From positions 1 through 41,267 of IMG/VR virus record IMGVR_UViG_3300049048_000044: a DNA stretch of 41,267 nt. One strand, 5' to 3'. Each line of letters opens with the position of its first letter. The stretch's first letter is position 1. The stretch is from a virus. Shown piece by piece: positions 20,108-28,071 of the stretch. The position numbers were made by a program, and so were the translations under genes. The notes under the pieces were generated by a model that did not search any database, was not told the origin of the DNA, and saw only the letters and a list, made by a program, of their open reading frames with translations.

Positions 20108-20680
20108 ATGCGCCTGCGCCTGATCACTGCCCCCGCCGCGGAACCGCTGACGGTGGCCGAGGCGCGCGCGCAAGTGAGCGAGACCGACACGGTGCACGAT
20201 TCGGCGCTTACCGCCTGGATCACGACGGCCCGCGAGGCCCTGGACGGCCCGTCCGGTGCACTCGGCCGCGCGCTTGTGACGCAGGAGTGGGAGTTGCTGC
20301 TCGACGGGTTCCCCCGCGGGGATTCGATCGACCTGCCGCTGCCCCCGCTGCAGTCGGTGACCTCGGTGAGCTACGTGGACTCGGATGGCGCCACGCAGAC
20401 GCTGGCGACGTCGGTCTACGGGGTCGACACCGCGTCGGAGCCGGGGGCCGTGCACCTGAAGTACGGCCAGTCGTGGCCGGCGACCCGGGCCCAGCGCAAT
20501 GCCGTGGTGGTCCGCTTCACCGCGGGCTATGGCGGTGCTGCGGACGTCCCGAGCCGGCTGAAGTCGGCCATGAAGCTGCACGTCGCAGACCTGTTCGCCA
20601 ACCGCGAGGCCCAAGGCGAGCCGCTGGCAGCCAACCCGGCGTATGACGCTCTCACGTTCCCGTTCAAGGTGTTCCGGTGA
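20108..20680 (+). CDS. Head-tail connector, gp6-like (190 aa)
   Basis: Helical N-terminal part (L-T-V-A-E-A-R-A-Q-V, then A-L-T-A-W-I-T-T-A-R-E-A-L), a beta middle (L-D-L-P-L-P-P-L-Q-S-V-T-S-V-S-Y-V-D) and a C-terminal helix (M-K-L-H-V-A-D-L-F-A-N-R). This is the pattern of the HK97 gp6 adaptor family, which forms a ring under the portal. It lies second after the capsid gene and before head closure, the standard order. Confidence 0.86.
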   Translation: MRLRLITAPAAEPLTVAEARAQVSETDTVHDSALTAWITTAREALDGPSGALGRALVTQEWELLLDGFPRGDSIDLPLPPLQSVTSVSYVDSDGATQTLATSVYGVDTASEPGAVHLKYGQSWPATRAQRNAVVVRFTAGYGGAADVPSRLKSAMKLHVADLFANREAQGEPLAANPAYDALTFPFKVFR

Positions 20681-21012
20681 ACGCCGGTAAGCGGCGCAAA
20701 CTGCTCACGGTGCAGAGCCGCGACAGCGGTACCGACGCAGCCGGCCAACCGGTGTCCACGTGGACGCAGGTCGGGCAGGTGTTCGCTGACGTCCGTGCCC
20801 AGACCGGGCTCGGGACGATCCGCGGTACGTTTGAAGGCGTCGCGGCCGACGTGAACGCCTACAGCTTTCGTATCAGCTTCACGCGGTCGTTCGATGCCGG
20901 CATGCGCGTGCTGCTGGACGGGGAGGCGTTCGACATCACCGCTGTGCGTCACGATCTCGCCGGCCGGAAGTGGACCGACCTGGTGTGCACGTTGGGCGGC
21001 AACGATGGCTGA
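20677..21012 (+). CDS. Head closure / head-tail joining protein (111 aa)
   Basis: GTG start in the preceding stop. All-beta protein: L-L-T-V-Q-S-R-D-S-G-T-D, W-T-Q-V-G-Q-V-F-A-D-V, and F-D-I-T-A-V-R-H-D at the end. This matches the SPP1 gp16-like joining family. It closes the head after packaging and receives the tail. The neighbours on both sides support the call. Confidence 0.85.
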   Translation: MNAGKRRKLLTVQSRDSGTDAAGQPVSTWTQVGQVFADVRAQTGLGTIRGTFEGVAADVNAYSFRISFTRSFDAGMRVLLDGEAFDITAVRHDLAGRKWTDLVCTLGGNDG

Positions 21013-21469
21013 CCCCATCCGCGCCAAGCTCGACACGCAGGCATGGGACGGCGCGCTGACCCGTCTAGGCGGGAAGGCGATCCAAGACCTCGCGGCCTCC
21101 ATGGCCGTCGCCGGCGGTCAGGTCCTGCGGGACCAAGCCAAGCGCCTGGCACCGGTCGACAGCGGGACGCTCCGCGACTCGATCTACCTCGCCTACCGCG
21201 AGGCCAAGACCAACGACCGCCGCGTCATGTACTCGGTGAGTTGGAACAGCCGCGTCGCACCGCACGGGCACCTGCTCGAGTTCGGCCACTGGCTGGTGAA
21301 GGGCGGCAAGACCGGCAAGGGCGGCGAGCGCGTGGCATTCGTGGCGGCCCGTCCGTTCCTGGGGCCGGCGCTGCAGATCGCAGCAGACGACGCGAAGCGC
21401 GCCATGCTCGAACGGGGCAAGCAGCGCCTGCCCGAACTTCTGAGGGACGCAAATGGCGCTGGAAACTGA
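21005..21469 (+). CDS. HK97 gp10-like neck / tail completion protein (154 aa)
   Basis: The ATG at 21005 overlaps the preceding gene by 8 bp. The pattern A-K-R-L-A-P-V-D-S-G-T-L-R-D-S-I followed by H-L-L-E-F-G-H and A-A-R-P-F-L-G-P-A is diagnostic of the HK97 gp10 family. The protein is needed for joining or completing the tail. Standard gene order supports the identification. Confidence 0.9.
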   Translation: MADPIRAKLDTQAWDGALTRLGGKAIQDLAASMAVAGGQVLRDQAKRLAPVDSGTLRDSIYLAYREAKTNDRRVMYSVSWNSRVAPHGHLLEFGHWLVKGGKTGKGGERVAFVAARPFLGPALQIAADDAKRAMLERGKQRLPELLRDANGAGN

Positions 21470-21803
21470 CCTGAAGGCGGCGCTTGACCCGCTGGTTTCC
21501 GGCCGCGTCTATCCGGACGTCACGCCCGACAACCCGACGCTCCCTTGCATCGTCTACCAGCAGGTCGGCGGCGAGGCGGTCAACTTCGTCGAGGGCACGC
21601 TCCCCGACATGAACAACGCTCGCGTGCAACTGCACGTGTGGGCCAAGACACGCATCGAGGCCTCGACGCTGGCCCAGCAGGCCCGCGCCGCGCTGACCTC
21701 GGCGCTGGGCGCCACAACGCTCGGTGCACCGACCTCGCTCTACGAGGAGCCGCTGAAGCTCTACGGGAGCCGCTGCTTCTACGGCATCTGGTACGCCGCC
21801 TAG
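21453..21803 (+). CDS. Tail terminator / completion protein, DUF3168 family (116 aa)
   Basis: A DUF3168-type protein: A-A-L-D-P-L-V-S-G-R-V-Y-P-D-V-T-P, P-C-I-V-Y-Q-Q-V, and R-V-Q-L-H-V-W-A-K-T. It overlaps the gp10-like gene by 17 bp. It should cap the tail tube and bind the neck. The intrinsic terminator that follows separates it from the tube gene. Confidence 0.87.
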   Translation: MALETDLKAALDPLVSGRVYPDVTPDNPTLPCIVYQQVGGEAVNFVEGTLPDMNNARVQLHVWAKTRIEASTLAQQARAALTSALGATTLGAPTSLYEEPLKLYGSRCFYGIWYAA

Positions 21804-21826
21804 CGACCCGAGCCATCCCCGCAACC

Positions 21827-21852
21827 AAGCCGCCTCCGGGCGGCTTCTTTGT
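21827..21852 (+). terminator. Intrinsic terminator before the tail tube gene
   Basis: AAGCCGCC (21827-21834), TCCG loop, GGCGGCTT (21839-21846), then CTTTGT. Perfect 8-bp stem. As at other open junctions of the late operon, it lies between two genes that must both be transcribed. Confidence 0.72.
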
Positions 21853-21902
21853 GCCCCGCCGTTGGGCGGGAATCCACCCACCCGCCTCACCCAGGAGTCC
21901 CC

Positions 21903-22553
21903 ATGTCCGTCAAGCTGCCCAACGGCTCGACCGCTCACATCTCGAGCGGCTTCGGCACTGCCATCAACGTCACTGCCGTGACCAACGCCTCGACGGCGGT
22001 GGCGACGGCGACCGCACACGGCCTCGCCAACGGCGACTACGTCGTGTTCATCTCGGGCTGGTCGCGCGCCAGCAACCGCACCTACCGCGTCGCCAACGTG
22101 ACCACCAACACCTTCGAGCTCGAGGGCCTGGACACGGCGGACACCGACAAGTACACGGCAGGCTCCGGCACCGGCACCGTGCAGGAAGTGACCGGCTGGA
22201 CTCAGATCCAGCAGATCCTGAACATCACCAGCGAGGGCGGCCAGCAGAACTACGCCACCTTCCAGTTCCTCGAGGACGATGCCGAGCAGCGCATCCCGAC
22301 CAACAAGTCGGCCGCCGGCCTGAACATCGAGGTCGCTGACGACCCGTCGCTCGCGGGCTGGATCGCTGCCGTCGAGGCCAACGACGACGGCGACCCGCGC
22401 GCGTTCCGTGTCACCACGAAGAACGGCTCGAAGATCCTCTACTACTCGTACGTCTCGGCGAACAAGACGCCGAGCATGGACGTGAACCAGCCGATGCGCT
22501 GCCAGATCTCGATCTCGCACCTCAACGCCAACCCCGTCCGCTACGCCAGCTGA
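21903..22553 (+). CDS. Major tail tube protein (216 aa)
   Basis: I use the ATG at 21903, following AGGAG. The protein is Thr/Ser/Asn-rich and almost all beta (F-G-T-A-I-N-V-T-A-V-T-N-A-S, then N-R-T-Y-R-V-A-N-V). It has the size and place of siphovirus tail tube proteins: after DUF3168 and before the chaperone pair. The residues 25-80 part resembles a small Ig-like or beta-barrel insert. Assigned by architecture and position. Confidence 0.83.
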   Translation: MSVKLPNGSTAHISSGFGTAINVTAVTNASTAVATATAHGLANGDYVVFISGWSRASNRTYRVANVTTNTFELEGLDTADTDKYTAGSGTGTVQEVTGWTQIQQILNITSEGGQQNYATFQFLEDDAEQRIPTNKSAAGLNIEVADDPSLAGWIAAVEANDDGDPRAFRVTTKNGSKILYYSYVSANKTPSMDVNQPMRCQISISHLNANPVRYAS

Positions 22554-22559
22554 TGGCGC

Positions 22560-22585
22560 GGGGCGGCCCTGACCGGCCGCCCCTT
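22560..22585 (+). terminator. GC-rich hairpin after the tail tube gene
   Basis: GGGGCGGCC (22560-22568), 6-nt loop, GGCCGCCCC (22575-22583), then TT. A perfect 9-bp stem but only two T residues, so it more likely stabilises or paces the message than terminates it efficiently. Confidence 0.5.
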
Positions 22586-22596
22586 CCGGAGATCGC

Positions 22597-22905
22597 ATGT
22601 TCAAGATCCAGAGCAATCCCACGTTCGACGCCGCGCTCAAGATCGTGGGGCAAGGCCGCGAGCAGACGCTCAACGTCACGTTCCGCCACAAGACCCGCAG
22701 CGAGTACGGCGACCTGATGAAGTCCATCGCCGAGGGCAAGACCGACACCGCCGACGCCGTGCTGGCGATCGTCGACAAATGGGACGCCGACGCCCCGCTC
22801 AGTGCCGAGTCGGTGAAGCTGCTGGGGGAGCACCAGCCCGGCGCCGAATGGGCGATCCTCACGGGCTACGGCGACGCGCTGACGGTGGCCCGAAAGGGAA
22901 ACTGA
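22597..22905 (+). CDS. Tail assembly chaperone, short form (102 aa)
   Basis: Gene between tail tube and tape measure, the place of lambda G. A helical protein (F-K-I-Q-S-N-P-T-F-D-A-A, then R-S-E-Y-G-D-L-M). It ends at TGA 22903-22905, directly after the slippery heptamer G-GGA-AAC, in the right frame for -1 slippage. Chaperones of this type coat the tape measure during tail assembly, and the short form is normally made in excess. Confidence 0.85.
   Translation: MFKIQSNPTFDAALKIVGQGREQTLNVTFRHKTRSEYGDLMKSIAEGKTDTADAVLAIVDKWDADAPLSAESVKLLGEHQPGAEWAILTGYGDALTVARKGN
22896..22902 (+). other. Programmed -1 frameshift site (GGGAAAC)
   Basis: The heptamer reads G GGA AAC in the frame of the short chaperone, one codon before its stop. 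Slippage by one base back continues into the open frame ending at 23255 without a stop and gives a 219-residue fusion. A small GC stem (22912-22915 with 22920-22923) lies 9 bp downstream and may help. Lambda uses GGGAAAG at the same junction. Confidence 0.85.
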
Positions 22906-23255
22906 TCGGCGGCGCGAAGGCGCTCTACTGGACCCAGCCGCGAGAGGACGAGATGGAGTCCGCGGGCGTGGTGCCCGAGGACTTCGCGTCGCCAGAGGAC
23001 TGCTACGAGGACGGGATCTACTACGACGTAGGCGCCAGCGCTTGGCGCTTCGACCTGTGGGCCGAGAACTGGCCCGCCATAGACCTCTACCTGCGCATCC
23101 AGACGCAGTGGCGCGTCGGCATGAACGGCCGGACGGGCCTCGACTACAACGTCCTGTTCCACGAGATGGACCGCCGCGACCTCGCGCGCGATGACTACGA
23201 CGACCTGCTCGACTCGATCCGCGTGATCGAGCGGACGGTGCTCGACCTCGACTGA
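22902..23255 (+). CDS. Tail assembly chaperone extension, DUF1799-like (GT-type product)
   Basis: Open frame entered by -1 frameshift at 22896-22902; it adds 117 residues to the 102 of the short form. It has W-R-V-G-M-N-G-R-T-G-L-D-Y-N-V-L near the middle, typical of DUF1799 tail chaperones. No good independent start lies near its beginning; an internal ATG at about 22952 has no clear ribosome site. The fusion would bind the tape measure and recruit tube subunits, then leave the finished tail. Confidence 0.83.
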   Translation: MIGGAKALYWTQPREDEMESAGVVPEDFASPEDCYEDGIYYDVGASAWRFDLWAENWPAIDLYLRIQTQWRVGMNGRTGLDYNVLFHEMDRRDLARDDYDDLLDSIRVIERTVLDLD

Positions 23256-23263
23256 TTCCCCAG

Positions 23264-23290
23264 GGCCCGCCTCGCGCGGGCCTTCTTTTC
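23264..23290 (+). terminator. Intrinsic terminator before the tape measure gene
   Basis: GGCCCGC (23264-23270), 5-nt loop, GCGGGCC (23276-23282), then TTCTTTTC. Perfect 7-bp stem with a T-run, eleven bases before the tape measure start. It needs antitermination or read-through. Confidence 0.75.
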
Positions 23291-23299
23291 GGACTCGCC

Positions 23300-26170
23300 A
23301 TGACCGAGACGCTAGGCACTGCCCGGCTCGACATCGTCGTCGACACCTCGCAGTTCGACAACGCCATCGCTGCGGCCAAGTCGCGCGTGTCGGGCATGTC
23401 GCAGACCGCGCAGGCCGAGTACGAAAAGCTCAACGCCGCCGAAAAGCGTCGGGTCAACTCGCTCATCACGCAGGCCGACCTGATCGGCAAGACGCGCGAG
23501 GAGCAGATCCTCTACAACGCGGCGCTGAAGGGCGCGCCGACTGCCGTCCTGGAAGACCTGAAGCGTCGCCTCCAGGGCGTCAACCAGGCGACGAAGGACG
23601 GCACGATCTCGGCGAAGCAGTACAACGCCGCGCTCCGAGGCGTGCCGGCCCAGCTCACGGACATCTTCACGAGCCTGCAGGGCGGTCAGAACCCGCTCAC
23701 GGTCCTATTCCAGCAGGGCGGGCAGCTGCGCGACATGTTCGGCGGGATCGGCCCCGCGGCCTCGGCTCTGGGCGGTGCACTCGCCGGGCTCGTCAATCCC
23801 GCAACCATCGCCGCTGCTGCCGTCGCCGGTCTCGGCCTGGCGCTGCTCGAAAGCGAGAACCGGTCCGAGGCGTTCAACACGGCGCTGGTGAAGACCGGCA
23901 ACGAACTCGGCACCACCGCGGAAGGCCTGCGGGCCATGGCGGAGGCGATTGGCGAGATCGACGGCGTCACGCTCGGCACTGCGGACGAGGCGCTGCTGCG
24001 GGTCGCCAGTGGTGGGCGGATCGCTGCTGACCAGCTGCAGAAGGTTTCGGAGTCCGCCGCGCTCTGGGCGACCGCGACGGGGCAGAGCGTCGACTCCATC
24101 GTCGACAAGTTCGAAGACCTGGCGAAGGATCCGCTCGACGCGATCCTCAAGCTCAACGAGGCCGAGAACTTCCTCACTCAGGCGCAGCTCGACCGCATCT
24201 CGACCCTGAAGGAGGAGGGGCGCGAGCAGGAGGCGGCCCGCGTTGCGATCGACGCCTACGCCGACACGCTGAACCGTCGGGCCCCCGAGGTCATCGAAGG
24301 CCTCGGCAACATTAAGTCGCTGTGGATCGACATCAAGGACGGCGCGTCGGATGCCGCGGCGTTCGTCATGGACTTCGCCGACACGGCGGTTGGTGCCTAC
24401 CGCCGCGCAATGGAGGCGCAGGTCACCTTCGCTGCCCGGTATGCGGCAATCGCCACGTCCGGCAGCGGCGGCCCGCTGGATCGCATCCGCGCGCTGGCCG
24501 ACGCGGCTGGCGGGCTGATCTCCGGCGACCGCGGCTCGTTCGTCAAGAAGGGCCCCGCCGGGCTGCCCGGAATTGGCGCCCCGACGGTCGACTCGGCCGC
24601 AGCCCGCAAGGAACTGAAGGAGCAGGAGGAGGCGTCCAAGCGCTTCGCCGCGGTCGAACTGGAGAACCTGTCCAAGCGCGAGAAGCTCGAGCAGAAGATC
24701 CTCGAGATCAAGGCGGACGGCCTCAAGGCCGGCAAGGACCAGGCCACGATCGAGGCGCAGGTAACCGCCGAGCGCCGGAAGTTCGCCGAGGCTGAGGAAA
24801 AGGCCAATCGGAAGCGCACGCCCCGCGAGCGGCGGGAAACCGACCCGACGGAGAACATCGTCGCGCGCATCAAGCAGCAGATCTCGCTCAACGAGGCCGA
24901 AGCTGCGAGCGAGGAGAAGCTCACCGGCGCCGAGCGGCTGCGCATCCAGGTGCTGCAGGAACTGGACCGAATCGGCGGTAAGGCCACCGCTGCGCGTCGT
25001 GCGGAGATCGCTGGGCTGCTCGAGCAGGCCATCGCCAGCGAGAAGGCTGCGACCGCGGTTGAGAACCAACGAAAGGCGAAAGAGGCGCTGCTGGCACTCG
25101 ATAGCCGGCTCAAAGCGGCGTCTGAGAGTCGCGCTGCCGAAAACCGCGCCGCCTTGGCGCAGTTTGGGATGGGCGATCGCGAGATCGAGCAACTTCGCCG
25201 GCGTGCGGAGATCCTCCGCGAGTTCGAGGAAGGCGTGGCCGATGTACAGCGGAATCGTGCGAACAAGACCGCCGATGAACTCGCCGCCGAGTCCGCCGCT
25301 TGGGAGAAGTGGCGCGACGACGAACTGAAGAACGAAGGCAACTTCTGGCGGGCGATCGATGCCGAGCGCTCGGATGCTCTCAATGGTGTCCGCCGCGCGA
25401 TGGCCAACTACGTCGACGAAGCCGGCGACATCGCCGGCCAGACCGAGGCCATCTTCCGCAACGCCTTCGGCGGCCTTGAGGACGTGTTCGTCGAGTTCTT
25501 CACCAAGGGAAAGGCCGACTGGCGCGGCTTCCTCGACTCGATCGCCGCGGACATCACGCGCTTCATCGTGCGCCAGCAGATCGCCAAGCTTGCGCAGAAG
25601 TTCCTGCCGGGCCTCGGCGGTGGCGGGGACGACCAGGCGTCGGCGCTTGCGGGATCGGCGGCCCAACTCACTGCTTCCGGCGGCGTGCTGCTCAGCGCTG
25701 CAGGTGCACTGAGCGCATCGGCCGCGGCCTTGGCTGCAGCTGGTGCCGCTTCTGGCGGGGCGGCAGCCCTCGGCGGTGCGGCTGGCGGTTGGAATCCCAG
25801 CGGCGGCGGTGGCCTGTTCGGATCGATCCTGAGCTGGTTCACCAGCGGCGGGCTCAACGCCAACGGGAACGCATTCCTCGGCGGCAACGTCATCCCGTTC
25901 GCGAATGGCGGCCTGGTTACCTCCCCGACGTCATTCCCGATGTCGGGCGGCCGGAGGGGCCTCATGGGCGAAGCCGGGCCCGAGGCGATCGTCCCGCTCA
26001 AGCGCGGCCCTGACGGAAAGCTAGGTGTCCGCATGGAGGGCAGCGGAGGCGGCCAGTTCTCGCAGGTCGTCAACGTGCGCGTCGACGGCCGTCCGGACCG
26101 CCGCACCACCGACCAGGTGGCCATGAAGATCGGCCGCGAGTCGGCACGTGCCATGTCGAGGAACCGCTGA
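23300..26170 (+). CDS. Tail tape measure protein (956 aa)
   Basis: Longest helical protein of the tail module. The N-terminus resembles lambda H-type tape measures (V-D-T-S-Q-F-D, then L-F-Q-Q-G-G-Q-L-R-D-M-F-G), there is a hydrophobic Ala/Gly region at about 150-200 (probably involved in DNA passage), a long coiled coil at about 430-650, and a C-terminus F-A-N-G-G-L-V-T with G-L-M-G-E-A-G-P-E-A-I-V-P-L. At about 0.15 nm per residue (the usual rule) the tail would be about 140 nm. Its stop overlaps the next ATG (TGATG). Confidence 0.93.
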   Translation: MTETLGTARLDIVVDTSQFDNAIAAAKSRVSGMSQTAQAEYEKLNAAEKRRVNSLITQADLIGKTREEQILYNAALKGAPTAVLEDLKRRLQGVNQATKDGTISAKQYNAALRGVPAQLTDIFTSLQGGQNPLTVLFQQGGQLRDMFGGIGPAASALGGALAGLVNPATIAAAAVAGLGLALLESENRSEAFNTALVKTGNELGTTAEGLRAMAEAIGEIDGVTLGTADEALLRVASGGRIAADQLQKVSESAALWATATGQSVDSIVDKFEDLAKDPLDAILKLNEAENFLTQAQLDRISTLKEEGREQEAARVAIDAYADTLNRRAPEVIEGLGNIKSLWIDIKDGASDAAAFVMDFADTAVGAYRRAMEAQVTFAARYAAIATSGSGGPLDRIRALADAAGGLISGDRGSFVKKGPAGLPGIGAPTVDSAAARKELKEQEEASKRFAAVELENLSKREKLEQKILEIKADGLKAGKDQATIEAQVTAERRKFAEAEEKANRKRTPRERRETDPTENIVARIKQQISLNEAEAASEEKLTGAERLRIQVLQELDRIGGKATAARRAEIAGLLEQAIASEKAATAVENQRKAKEALLALDSRLKAASESRAAENRAALAQFGMGDREIEQLRRRAEILREFEEGVADVQRNRANKTADELAAESAAWEKWRDDELKNEGNFWRAIDAERSDALNGVRRAMANYVDEAGDIAGQTEAIFRNAFGGLEDVFVEFFTKGKADWRGFLDSIAADITRFIVRQQIAKLAQKFLPGLGGGGDDQASALAGSAAQLTASGGVLLSAAGALSASAAALAAAGAASGGAAALGGAAGGWNPSGGGGLFGSILSWFTSGGLNANGNAFLGGNVIPFANGGLVTSPTSFPMSGGRRGLMGEAGPEAIVPLKRGPDGKLGVRMEGSGGGQFSQVVNVRVDGRPDRRTTDQVAMKIGRESARAMSRNR

Positions 26171-26760
26171 TGAGCTTCGTCAACAAGCGCCTGCCGCTGC
26201 GGCTGGGCGCCGGGCTGCGCATCTCGCCCACATGGAAGACGCGCGTGACGATGCTCGACAACGGCCGCGAGGTGCGCAACCGCGAGTGGCTGTATCCGAT
26301 TTGGCGGGCGTGGGGCAGCCTCGGTGCGTTCACCCCGGATGACCGCGTGGCAATGCGCCGGTGGTTCGTGGCGATGGCCGGCCGGCACATGGCGTTCCGC
26401 GTGCGGGATCCGCTGGACTTCACGGCCACGGACGAAGTGATCGCGCCCTCCATCGGCACCAGCACACCGGTGCAGCTCCTGAAGACGTTCGCAATCGACG
26501 GGCTGGCCGGCGTGTCGGTGCTGATCCAGGCACCGGTCGACGGTTCGGTGACGGTCTACCGAAACGGCTCGCCCGTCACGTGCACCGTGGACGACGAGAC
26601 GGGGTTGGTCACGCCCGCCGCTCCGTGGGCTGCGGGCGACTACACCTGGTCGGGCCAGTTCGACCGCTGGATGCGCTTCGACAGCGACGAGAACGCCGTG
26701 CAGGCCAACGCCCTCAACGCCTACACCGCCGACATCGAGCTCGTGGAGGTTCGTCGGTGA
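26170..26760 (+). CDS. Distal tail protein, DUF2460 / GTA gp12-like (196 aa)
   Basis: A protein following the tape measure with an N-terminal pattern L-P-L-R-L-G-A-G, then F-R-V-R-D-P-L-D-F and a beta-rich second half ending in I-E-L-V-E-V-R-R. This matches DUF2460-type distal tail proteins, known from gene transfer agents and related siphophages. The next two tail-tip genes belong to the same set. It forms the hub ring at the tail end. Confidence 0.78.
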   Translation: MSFVNKRLPLRLGAGLRISPTWKTRVTMLDNGREVRNREWLYPIWRAWGSLGAFTPDDRVAMRRWFVAMAGRHMAFRVRDPLDFTATDEVIAPSIGTSTPVQLLKTFAIDGLAGVSVLIQAPVDGSVTVYRNGSPVTCTVDDETGLVTPAAPWAAGDYTWSGQFDRWMRFDSDENAVQANALNAYTADIELVEVRR

Positions 26761-27083
26761 GCGAGTATGCTGGAGCAGTGAAAGAGATGGCGCCCGAATC
26801 CGTGATCATGGCGTTCGACCCTGTCCTGTTCGACATGGCTCGGAACGACGACTACGCGGGCATCTACCGCGAGATTGCACGACGGATGGCTGCGGGCGGC
26901 TGGCGGCCGATTGAAACCGCGCCGCGCGACGGCACGGAGATCTTTGCCGCTGAATCGTGGGTCCATCCCCACGACGGCCTGACGTGGAACCATTACCCCG
27001 CAGCGTGGAAGGATGGGGGCTGGGCCACGGGGGACGACCCCGTCGACCCCTCGCACTGGATGCCGATTCCACCTGTCGAGTGA
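26757..27083 (+). CDS. DUF551-like protein inserted in the tail-tip genes (108 aa)
   Basis: GTG start in the preceding stop (GTGA at 26757). The second half carries G-W-R-P-I-E-T-A-P-R-D-G-T-E-I and, at the end, H-W-M-P-I-P, the DUF551 pattern seen in many phages with unknown role. Such a protein is not a normal tail component. Two terminators follow back to back (27091-27142), and the normal gene order resumes after them, so it looks like a moron: an extra gene placed between gp12- and gp13-like tail genes. Confidence 0.72.
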   Translation: MSEYAGAVKEMAPESVIMAFDPVLFDMARNDDYAGIYREIARRMAAGGWRPIETAPRDGTEIFAAESWVHPHDGLTWNHYPAAWKDGGWATGDDPVDPSHWMPIPPVE

Positions 27084-27090
27084 TCTAACC

Positions 27091-27119
27091 AACCCCGCTC
27101 CGGCGGGGTTTTCCATTTC
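27091..27119 (+). terminator. First of two tandem terminators
   Basis: AACCCCGC (27091-27098), TCCG loop, GCGGGGTT (27103-27110), then TTCCATTT. Perfect 8-bp stem with a T-run, right after the DUF551-like gene. Confidence 0.8.
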
Positions 27120-27120
27120 T

Positions 27121-27147
27121 AGGGCTGCCTTCGGGTGGCCCTTTTTC
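27121..27147 (+). terminator. Second tandem terminator (UUCG loop)
   Basis: AGGGCTGCC (27121-27129), TTCG loop, GGTGGCCCT (27134-27142), then TTTTC. Nine pairs including two G-U. Together with the preceding terminator it forms the strongest stop in the late operon outside its ends. Confidence 0.72.
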
Positions 27148-27156
27148 GTGGGCCTC

Positions 27157-28071
27157 ATGAAAACCATCCCCGTAGCCCTGCAGGCCCACTACGACCAGCC
27201 CGCGACGACCACCTGCCTGCTGACGCGCGTGGCGTGCAAGGACGGGACGGTGATCGGGTTCACGTCGCTGGATGCGGACGTGACCTACGACGACGGCCTC
27301 GGTTCCGTGGTTTACCGCGCGTCGAACGGCTTCGAGATGGACCGGATGCAGGCGACGGCCGACCTTGCCGTCGACAACACCGAGCTCCGCGGCTGGGTGT
27401 CGGCGGACGGCATCACCGAGGCACAGATCCGCTCGGGCCTGTTCGACTATTCGCGCGTCCGTATCTACCGGGTGAACTACCTCGACCTCGCCGCGGGGCA
27501 CGAGATCATCGCGGCCGGCACGGCGGGCGAGACGAAATTCGGGCGCGGCGGGTTCTCGATCGAGTTCCGCTCGCTGACCCAGCAGTTGAAGCAGCCGATC
27601 AGCAACGTCTACAGCCTGACGTGCCGCGCGAAGTTCGGCAGCCAGCCGATCGGCACGGGCGGCGAGCAGCCGGAGGAGCGGTTCCCCTGCGGCAAGGCGT
27701 GGACGTGGGTCGCCGGCACCGTCAGCGCGGTGGACGCGCTGGAGCCCGACCGCGTGTTCACCGTGACCGGCCTGTCCGACGTGGTGGTCCCCGGCGTGAT
27801 CGAGATGCTGACCGGGGCGAACGCCGGCGCGCAGATGGAGGTCGACGCCTACGCGGCCGGCGAACTGACGCTCGCGCTGCCGCTGCCCTACGCCCCGGCG
27901 CCGGGCGACACCTTCCGCTACCGCGCCGACTGCTCGAAGAAGTGGGACGACGACGCGGCCGGCTGCCTGTTCCACTGGGGCACCGAGCGCCCGCTGCACT
28001 TCCGCGGCGAGCCCTACATCCCGGTCGACGGCAAGGCGGGCATCCCGGGGGCCGAAATTGTCCGCGCTTGA
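27157..28071 (+). CDS. Tail-tip hub protein, DUF2163 / GTA gp13-like (304 aa)
   Basis: ATG at 27157. N-terminal DUF2163-type part with T-C-L-L-T-R-V, D-V-T-Y-D-D-G and A-D-L-A-V-D-N-T-E-L. The C-terminal part carries D-C-S-K-K-W-D-D-D-A-A-G-C-L-F-H-W-G, the BR0599 domain of GTA gp13 (the iron-sulfur-binding hub in the RcGTA structure). It belongs with the gp12-like gene before and the NlpC/P60 gene after. It forms part of the baseplate hub. Confidence 0.85.
   Translation: MKTIPVALQAHYDQPATTTCLLTRVACKDGTVIGFTSLDADVTYDDGLGSVVYRASNGFEMDRMQATADLAVDNTELRGWVSADGITEAQIRSGLFDYSRVRIYRVNYLDLAAGHEIIAAGTAGETKFGRGGFSIEFRSLTQQLKQPISNVYSLTCRAKFGSQPIGTGGEQPEERFPCGKAWTWVAGTVSAVDALEPDRVFTVTGLSDVVVPGVIEMLTGANAGAQMEVDAYAAGELTLALPLPYAPAPGDTFRYRADCSKKWDDDAAGCLFHWGTERPLHFRGEPYIPVDGKAGIPGAEIVRA

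Noticed and set aside
18446-20614. A 722-residue minus-strand frame across capsid and connector genes
   Set aside because: Antisense shadow of clear HK97-type genes; it also spans a terminator and two gene borders.
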